DNA from: Bacteroidales bacterium
GTDB taxonomy: Bacteria > Bacteroidota > Bacteroidia > Bacteroidales > Bacteroidaceae
Direction: 5' to 3'
Length of the DNA stretch: 64,000 bases
Assembly: GCA_012517855.1 (NCBI GenBank)
Contig: JAAYUD010000058.1
Span: 1 to 64,000, forward strand
The translations under genes were made by a program, and so were the position numbers. Under the pieces are notes generated by a model. That model was not told the origin of the DNA. It saw only the letters and a program-made list of their open reading frames with translations, and did no database searches. Positions 57,413-64,000 of the stretch are shown piece after piece; position 1 is the first letter of the stretch, and every line of letters starts with the position of its first letter.

Positions 57413-57793
57413 GTAAGTGTTAGTGCTATTTTTGGTAGGTTTCTCTCTTCTCTCTATACAATCTCAAAAATATACATTTTATTTGATTTACAAAGTATAA
57501 TCAAGGGAAAATATGCTAATTTTAATGTGCAACCGTTTTACTTGCTCTAAAAGTTTCTTTATCCTTTTGAGATCGTGGGATGTTAGCATCAGACTTGATC
57601 ATTGTTATATAGATTGATAATATAATCATCACAAGATAAATTGTGTCATTCAATATCTTCTTATGTGTATAATATATTTGATTTTTATTAATTTTCGGCT
57701 TTGTTCTTAATAAAGAAGAGGATGTATACGATGCGATTAATAAATATTATTTATATTTACGTCGTTCTAATTAACCTTTTTATTATCTAGCGT
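57413..57793. other. Divergent intergenic region between regulator and DUF4434-like gene
   Basis: Contains the - strand promoter at 57465-57494. On the + strand TATATTTACG near 57750 is only a weak -7 candidate. No gene, RNA or repeat seen otherwise. Confidence 0.5.
57465..57494 (-). promoter_or_regulatory. Promoter for paralogue 1 regulator gene
   Basis: On the - strand: TTTG (57494-57491), an 18-base spacer and TATTTTTG (57472-57465). It fits the Bacteroidota consensus and lies about 53 bases before the start codon. Confidence 0.6.
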
Positions 57794-58888
57794 ATGTCGA
57801 ATAGAAGAAATTTCTTTAAAACTCTTATCGCAGGGTCTTCGTTACTAATAAGCCATAAGGTGATGGCTTCGAGTCAGAATTTTGAAAGCGTAATCGCTTC
57901 GGATACTAAATCTCCCGGAAGCCGATTGAATAATTTTGCTACTCCCGGTGTATTTAAAGGTATGCCAATAAAAGCAACTTTTCTAGACGAGATTAGTTGG
58001 GATATTCCTCATCAAAATTGGGGAGTTCGCGAGTGGGATAATGATTTTAAGGCAATGGCAAAGATGGGCATTAATACTGTGGTGATGATTCGTGCCGGTC
58101 TGGGACGTTGGATTGTTGCTCCTTTTCAATCATTGCTGAAACAAGAAGAAGTCTATTATCCTCCAGTAGATCTGGTAGAAATGTTTTTAACTTTGTCAGA
58201 TAAGTATGGACTGAATTTTTATTTTGGAATGTATGATTCAGGTAAGTATTGGCAAGAAGGTCTTTTCCAAAAGGAGATAGATTTGAATCTACAGCTAATT
58301 GATGAAGTATGGGCCAAATATGGGCATCATAAGTCGTTTAAGGGTTGGTATCTGTCGCAAGAGATAAGCCGCAGAACTAAGAATATGTCCAAAATATATG
58401 CTTCAGTAGGTAAGCATGCCAAAGAAATATCAGGCAATCTAACCACGATGATTTCTCCATATATACATGGAGTAAAGACTGATCAGGTAATGGCTGGAGA
58501 CAAGCCTCTCTCGGTGAAAGAACACGAGGAAGAGTGGAATGAGATATTGGATAATATACATGGTGCAGTTGATATATTGGCTTTTCAAGACGGACAAGTG
58601 GATTACCAGGAGCTTTATGATTATCTTGTTGTGAATAAAAAATTAGCCGACAGATATGGAATGAAATGTTGGACAAATATCGAGTCTTTCGATCGGGATA
58701 TGCCTATTCGTTTTCTTCCGATAAAGTGGGAGAAGCTTTTATTGAAGCTTGAGGCTGCACGTAAAGCTGGTATGGAAAATGCCATCACTTTTGAATTCTC
58801 TCATTTTATGAGTCCCAATTCAAGTTATTCACAAGCAGGACATTTATATAATCGCTACCTTGAACATTTCAATATTAAAAGAGGGTAA
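57794..58888 (+). CDS. DUF4434-like exported protein, predicted TIM-barrel hydrolase
   Basis: A 364-residue protein with a twin-arginine-like leader (MSNRRNFFKTLIAGSSLLIS), suggesting Tat or lipid-free export. The body has the pattern of DUF4434 proteins, a glycoside-hydrolase-like TIM barrel: GINTVVMIRAGLGRW, KYGLNFYFGMYDSGKYW, SFKGWYLSQEISRRT, VDILAFQDGQVDY and GMKCWTNIESFD. The acidic residues in SQEIS and NIESF are plausible catalytic or binding residues; substrate unknown. It stands between two paralogous membrane regulators and just before a SusC-like gene. Confidence 0.7.
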   Translation: MSNRRNFFKTLIAGSSLLISHKVMASSQNFESVIASDTKSPGSRLNNFATPGVFKGMPIKATFLDEISWDIPHQNWGVREWDNDFKAMAKMGINTVVMIRAGLGRWIVAPFQSLLKQEEVYYPPVDLVEMFLTLSDKYGLNFYFGMYDSGKYWQEGLFQKEIDLNLQLIDEVWAKYGHHKSFKGWYLSQEISRRTKNMSKIYASVGKHAKEISGNLTTMISPYIHGVKTDQVMAGDKPLSVKEHEEEWNEILDNIHGAVDILAFQDGQVDYQELYDYLVVNKKLADRYGMKCWTNIESFDRDMPIRFLPIKWEKLLLKLEAARKAGMENAITFEFSHFMSPNSSYSQAGHLYNRYLEHFNIKRG

Positions 58889-58947
58889 AATAAATATTAG
58901 TATTTTCCTACTTGTCTAGGATCGACTAATCGCGTAGGCTTCTTATG

Positions 58948-58998
58948 GGCATGCAATTAATTGATTATTTCCTTTGAGGATGCAATTAATTGTATGCC
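58948..58998 (+). terminator. Terminator after the DUF4434-like gene
   Basis: Arms GGCATGCAATTAATTG and CAATTAATTGTATGCC pair at 15 of 16 positions (one G-T) around 19 bases, then TCATTTTATTTT. It lies 60 bases past the stop. Confidence 0.7.
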
Positions 58999-59230
58999 TC
59001 ATTTTATTTTATGTGTATTTTTTTTAGAGAATAAGTTTTGCAATTTATTTATTTCTGTAACTTTGTTTATCAGAAACGCTTCAGGAGTCTTTGTTGCTTT
59101 CTGGAGTATTTGGCGAATTGTCCGGTGTTATCATCATGTTCTATTGTTTCGTGAGAGAGATCTTTTGTCTTTACGATTATATGACATTGAATTAATGTAG
59201 AATTGTTATTATTAATTGCTTATGAATCAT
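58999..59230. other. Intergenic region before the second regulator
   Basis: A+T-rich leader with no gene or repeat seen. A TAACTTTG box at 59058-59065 is a candidate -7 element, far upstream of the start. Confidence 0.4.
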
Positions 59231-60883
59231 ATGAAGAAGTATTTGTGCTTTGCGTTTTTTTTATGCTTGCCCTCTTTTTGCTTTTCTCAACTAAATCTTT
59301 CGCAAGTATTGAACCAACTAGATAGAGTTATTCTTGATAGGCAGCAAATAACAAATCTGAAACTTGATAGTATTCAAAAATTGAAGGAGCAGTTTAGATA
59401 CACTCGAAGTACTTTGCAAAAGTACCTATTGTCAGACAAAATATATAAGGCTTATAGTAAATTTGAAACAGATTCGGCAGGAGCTTATGCTCGATATAAG
59501 TTGGCATTAGCTTATGAAATGAATAATGCTTCATGTATTGAATATGCTAAATTAAATATAGCTGAAGTCTATCATATTCAGGGCATGTATATAGAAGCCC
59601 TGAAAACAGTAAGCGATGTGAGAAAAGAGTATTTGGATAAAGAAGGGCTAAAGTATTATTTTAATATATATCGTACTCTCTATGGATATATGGCAGACTA
59701 TGCATCTGATAAAACGTGCAAACGTCTTTATACTGATAAAACAGATGTTTATAGAGATTCTTTATTGGCTGTTCAAAATAGAGGATCGTTTAATGAAGTT
59801 ATTATTAAAACAGATGGGCTCTTACGTAGAGGATATTATAGGAAAACACTTGCTTTATTATTTCCATGGTTTCATAAGAGCGATATTGATATGATGCGTT
59901 CGCTTTGTTATACATTTGCGATGGCTTATCGTCAGGCGGGAGATATGGAGAAAGAAGAATATTATTTTGCTCTTTCGGCTATAGCCGATTTAAAAACAGG
60001 TACTAAGGAATATTTGTCTTTATTGGAATTATCGAAGATATTATTCAAAAAGGGAGATTTGGATAGAGCCTATACTTATATGAAAACGACAATGGAGGAT
60101 GCTGCTTTTTGTAATGCGCGACTTCGTACTATTGAAGCTTCTGAAATTTATCCAATAGTAGTAAAGGCATATCAGCATAAACTAAAGAAGAAAGAGTTGC
60201 AGCGCACTTTAGCTCTTTCGTGTGTAAGTCTTTTAGCAGTTCTTTTAGCTGCATTGCTATTCTTCTTGAATAAACAGAAAAATAAATTGAGTGCTTTTCG
60301 GAAAGACCTTATAAATTTAAACAAAGCATTAAAAACATCTAATGGAGCTTTAAAAGACTCTAACGTAGCTTTAAAGGCATCTAATGCTTTGCTCGTAGAG
60401 GCAAATTGTATCAAGGAGGCAAGTGTCAGTCAATATATGGAATTATGTTCTCTCTATATTCAGAAGATGGGAGAATATCAGCATTCGTTAATTCGAATTG
60501 CTTCTAATGAAAAAATAGAGGCCCTTTATCAAGCGCTGAAGTCTTCTTCTTTTATTGATAAAGAACTGAAAGATTTTTATTCTCATTTTGACAGAACATT
60601 CTTGCAATTGTTTCCTACTTTTGTAGATGATTTCAATAATCTTCTTGTTCCCGAAGGGAAAATTCAGCCTAAAGTAAAAGGACAACTCAATGTTGAATTA
60701 CGCATCTTTGCATTAATTCGGTTAGGTATATCAGATAGTGCAAAGATTGCAAGCTTTCTTAGATATTCTATTATTACGATTTATAATTATAGAGTAAAAA
60801 TAAGGAATGCGGCAAAAGGCGATCGTAATTTGCTTGAAAAGGAAATAATGAACATTGGTTGTTTTAAGAATACCACGGATTAA
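59231..60883 (+). CDS. TPR-TM-HTH regulator (DUF6377-like), paralogue 2
   Basis: A 550-residue paralogue of the regulator at 55784, with the same plan: signal peptide (KKYLCFAFFLCLPSFCFS), TPR-like sensor (about 20-320), membrane segment (about 330-348), coiled coil and C-terminal HTH (LRIFALIRLGISDSAKIASF, then IYNYRVKIRNAAKGDRN). The coiled coil has an extra heptad made of three near-identical units. The ATG at 59231 gives the cleanest signal peptide; another in-frame ATG lies at 59222. It precedes the SusC-like gene on the same strand and probably controls it. Confidence 0.86.
   Translation: MKKYLCFAFFLCLPSFCFSQLNLSQVLNQLDRVILDRQQITNLKLDSIQKLKEQFRYTRSTLQKYLLSDKIYKAYSKFETDSAGAYARYKLALAYEMNNASCIEYAKLNIAEVYHIQGMYIEALKTVSDVRKEYLDKEGLKYYFNIYRTLYGYMADYASDKTCKRLYTDKTDVYRDSLLAVQNRGSFNEVIIKTDGLLRRGYYRKTLALLFPWFHKSDIDMMRSLCYTFAMAYRQAGDMEKEEYYFALSAIADLKTGTKEYLSLLELSKILFKKGDLDRAYTYMKTTMEDAAFCNARLRTIEASEIYPIVVKAYQHKLKKKELQRTLALSCVSLLAVLLAALLFFLNKQKNKLSAFRKDLINLNKALKTSNGALKDSNVALKASNALLVEANCIKEASVSQYMELCSLYIQKMGEYQHSLIRIASNEKIEALYQALKSSSFIDKELKDFYSHFDRTFLQLFPTFVDDFNNLLVPEGKIQPKVKGQLNVELRIFALIRLGISDSAKIASFLRYSIITIYNYRVKIRNAAKGDRNLLEKEIMNIGCFKNTTD
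60326..60388 (+). repeat. Three tandem 21-bp units encoding ALKxSNx heptads
   Basis: Units at 60326-60346, 60347-60367 and 60368-60388 encode ALKTSNG, ALKDSNV and ALKASNA. Paralogue 1 has a shorter version (ALKHSNKKLTTANV). The repeat extends the coiled coil between the membrane segment and the DNA-binding end. Confidence 0.85.
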
Positions 60884-61009
60884 TTCTTATTTATTTACTA
60901 CTTATTTGTTAATTGCAATTAAGCTTAATCGTCTGTTTTATAGCTTAATTGTAACAGATATTTTACTACTTATTTAATACGTATCTTATTTTGTTCTCTT
61001 ATTTAAGAT

Positions 61010-61017
61010 TACATTTG
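61010..61017 (+). promoter_or_regulatory. -7 box (TACATTTG) for the SusC-like gene
   Basis: Fits TAnnTTTG; a TTTG lies 16 bases upstream, shorter than ideal. The leader would be about 65 bases. Confidence 0.5.
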
Positions 61018-61088
61018 AATTGAAAAACGAGTAACACCTTGGAACCTGTTTTTCTGAGAACATTTTGTTAACGATTAATATTATTGAA

Positions 61089-64000
61089 AAATGGAACAAA
61101 AAAAATTGTTACGACGAATTCTATTTGTTTGTATAGGATTTTTATTTTCCGTCTGTGCTCTTGCACAGCAAATCACGGTTACCGGTCATGTGAAAGATAA
61201 TACTGGCGAACCGATTATTGGAGTAAATATTTCGATTCAGGGAACAAAAACAGGAACAGTTACCGATGTTAATGGTAATTATGTTTTGAAGAGTGTGAAT
61301 CCGAATGCTAATTTGTTGTTTACTTTTGTAGGTTATTCTAACAAGAGTGTTGCTGTAGGAAATAGGAAAATAATAAATGTTGTTCTGTCCGAAGATTCGA
61401 AGGTCCTCAACGAAGTAATGGTAGTAGGTTATGCTATTGGCAGCAAACATACTGTATCTGGCTCAGTTGAGAACCTTAAGCGTGAGGATATGAATAAAGG
61501 CGTTGTTACGAGTCCGCTTGAAGCATTGAAAGGTAAAATAGCAGGAGTCATTATAAGCCAATCGGGTGGTGATCCAATGGGAACAGTAAATATTCGTATC
61601 CGCGGTACATCTTCTCTTTCTGGAGGTAACGAGCCATTGGTTATTATAGATGGTGTATTTGGTGATATGTCTATGTTGAATGCGATAGCTCCAAATGATA
61701 TTGCTTCTATGACCATATTGAAAGATGCATCAGAAACGGCTCAATACGGTTCTCGTGGTGCCGCTGGAGTTATCGTTGTTACTACTGCCAAAGGCCATTC
61801 CGGTCAGAATTATACAAATATCGAATATAGTGGCCAATTTGGTGTAAATAGTGTATTCAAGAATCTAAAGATGCTTTCTGCCGATCAATATCGCTCTACA
61901 GCAAAATCGTTGGGTCTCTCTTTCACCGATATGAATGGTAATACTAATTGGCTAGACGAGATTGAACGTAGTAATGGCTTGACTCAGAATCATAACTTTT
62001 CTTTCACATCGGGTAGTGAATATTCAAATATGAGAGCTTCTATTGGAGTTATTGAACGCCAGGGAGCTTTGAAGAATTCGGATATGATGAACTATACAGC
62101 CAAATTCGATGCTACTCAATATGCATTCAATAAGAAATTAAAACTGGAGCTTGGAGTCTTTGGTTCTCAACGTGATGGCAATATTCAGTATGACATGCAA
62201 AAGATGTTTTATTCGGCTGCAGCTTTTAATCCTACTTATCCCAATGCAAGAAACAGTAGTGGAGCTTATGATGAGGATTTGTTAGCTAACGAAATCTATA
62301 ATCCATTGGGGCAATTGGAAATAACAAATAAGTATAGCGTAGCTTCGGCGAATGTCCATGGGCGCTTGACGTATACCATTCTCCCAGGATTGAATTTAAG
62401 CGGATTCGGATCTTATTCATATAGAGATGCTCAAAACAAACGGTATATCCCAAATGATATCCGTCAAGGCAAATTGAATGGTAATGGATGGGCTTATATA
62501 GCCGATGATAATCATAAAGACTTGATGGGCAATATAGAGTTGAATTATACAAAAGATTTTGGTAAACATCATATTGATGCATTGGCTTTGATAGAAGGAC
62601 AAGATTATAAAACTTTCACTTGGAGTACTCAAGCTAAGGGATTTGAAACAAATTATTTTAAATATAATAATTTGAAGGCCGGAGCCAATATTGCATGGGG
62701 TGATAATACTTCTTATTCTTCCGAATATAAACTGATGTCATACATGGGCCGTATTAACTATATGTTTAACGATCGTTATATTGTTACCGGCAATCTTCGT
62801 GCCGATGGATCTTCAAAATTAGGGCAAGGTAACAAATGGGGTTACTTTCCATCAGCTTCGGCGGCATGGATTGTAAGTAGTGAATCCTTCTTTAAGGGGC
62901 TACTTCCTATTGTCAATAACTTTAAATTGCGTGTGGGCTATGGCGTTACAGGTAATCAGGATGCCATAGATCCTTATAATTCATTGTCTTTAATGGAACC
63001 TAATGGAACAACGTTGGTCAATGGAAGCAAGACGACTACTTTTGCTGTAACTTCCAATAGTAATTCTGATTTGAAATGGGAAACTAAATATACTTTTGAT
63101 GTCGGTGCCGATTTGTCTTTTTGCTCTAATAGGTACAATTTGACTGTAGATTACTATCGTTCGAAGACAAAGAATCTATTATATAATTATACTGTTCCTG
63201 TTCCTCCTTTTACTTATACCAGCTTGTTGGCAAATGTCGGCGAAATGACTAATAATGGATTGGAGTTTGCTTTTAGTGGTGATATTGTTAAGATGAAAGA
63301 CTTCTCATTCAATGCTTCGGTCAACTTCTCATATCAGAAAAATAAGCTAGTATCTTTGCATGGTACATACAACGGGCAAGATTTAACGACGAGCCAACAT
63401 ATTGCTGTTGCAAATATAAATGCAGCTGGCTTAACTCAGAATACTGGCGTGACATATTTGATGGAGGGACAGCCCATAGGAGTCTTTTATTTGCCTCATT
63501 TCATTGGGTTCAGTGATAAAAATCAGTACGAATTTCAAGATTTGAATGGCGATAAAACAATTGATACGGGTGATAGTGGTGACCGTCAGGTTTGTGGTCA
63601 GTCATTACCTAAATATTATTTGTCCATGAATTATACCTTTAAGTATAAGAATTGGGATCTGACAACTCAGTTCAATGGTGCTTTTGGTCATAAGATTTAT
63701 AACGGTACTTCTATGACATATAGCAATATGAGCTCTTTCCCAACTTATAATGTATTGAAGAATGCTTTGAATGAAAATAATGGCAAAGGAATTTATGATA
63801 TACAAATATCTGACTATTGGTTGCAAAAGGGGGATTATTTGAACTTCGAATATTTGCAATTAGGCTATACTTTTACACCTAAGCAGCTTAAGGCGCTCCA
63901 TATTATAAATAATCTCCACGTAGGTTTCTCTGTCAATAATATTTGTACGTTTACCAGTTACAAGGGTTTGACTCCTATGATCAATTCTGCCAGCTTGAGT
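61089..64000 (+). CDS. SusC/RagA-type TonB-dependent receptor, 3' end outside window
   Basis: The frame is open from the ATG to the window edge (970 codons) and unfinished. Signal peptide (VCIGFLFSVCALA) is followed by the carboxypeptidase-regulatory-like domain (ITVTGHVKDNTGEPIIGVNI, to about residue 100). The SusC start of plug VLNEVMVVGYAIGSKHTVSG is next, then the plug with AGVIISQSGGDPMG, VNIRIRGTSSLSGGNEPLVI, AQYGSRGAAGVIVVTT and a barrel. Such proteins import oligosaccharides with a SusD lipoprotein; a susD gene should follow beyond the edge. Substrate unknown; the regulator and DUF4434-like gene upstream likely belong to the same locus. Confidence 0.93.

Overview
The window comes from a chromosome of the Bacteroidota, most likely Bacteroides or a close relative. 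Evidence: a complete Bacteroidales-type division and cell wall (dcw) cluster, Bacteroidota promoters (-33 TTTG, -7 TAnnTTTG), few Shine-Dalgarno sites, class III fructose-bisphosphatase, many periplasmic glycoside hydrolases, and a SusC-type receptor running off the right edge. No rRNA, tRNA, CRISPR array or intact transposase was found.

Layout. 1-3.7 kb: a partial CorA-like gene, gpmI, a small outer membrane beta-barrel protein and a DUF3109 protein. 3.7-20 kb: the dcw operon, all on the + strand: mraZ-rsmH-ftsL-ftsI-murE-mraY-murD-ftsW-murG-murC-ftsQ-ftsA-ftsZ, then yqeY, meeting recO tail to tail. It makes lipid II from UDP-MurNAc precursors (MurC, MurD, MurE, MraY, MurG) and builds the divisome (FtsZ, FtsA, FtsQ, FtsL, FtsW, FtsI). 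A two-repeat GTGGG site upstream of mraZ looks like the MraZ operator. 20.7-22.2 kb: a gene-free stretch rich in palindromes and decayed repeats. 22.2-33.5 kb: housekeeping genes (fbp, a helix-hairpin-helix protein, a LolD-like ATPase, a proton antiporter, asd, a BadF-type sugar kinase, a RecD-like helicase, cardiolipin synthase). 33.6-43.8 kb: a TonB-type beta-barrel protein, GH3 and GH20 enzymes, a macrodomain protein, a TetR regulator and a second decayed repeat region. 44-45.8 kb: an orphan two-TM protein and a 5'-truncated glycosyltransferase.

45.9-55.6 kb is an alpha-glucan utilisation block: LacI regulator, MFS sugar transporter, type I pullulanase and GH77 amylomaltase (+ strand), facing a GH97 alpha-glucosidase (- strand). 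The enzymes would debranch and hydrolyse maltodextrins outside or in the periplasm, the MFS protein would import the products, and MalQ would rework them in the cytoplasm. 55.8-64 kb: two paralogous TPR-TM-HTH (DUF6377-like) regulators flank a DUF4434-like predicted hydrolase, followed by the SusC-like receptor, which looks like the start of a polysaccharide utilisation locus.

The least explained signal is a family of near-perfect palindromes with a GACTCACG-NN-CGTGAGTC core in intergenic DNA at 2.9, 20.9 and 53.1 kb. Related hairpins lie at 21.4, 22.0 and 40.8 kb, and two diverged copies of a ~260-bp sequence lie at 21.6 and 41.1 kb. These suggest a decayed, formerly mobile or REP-like element.
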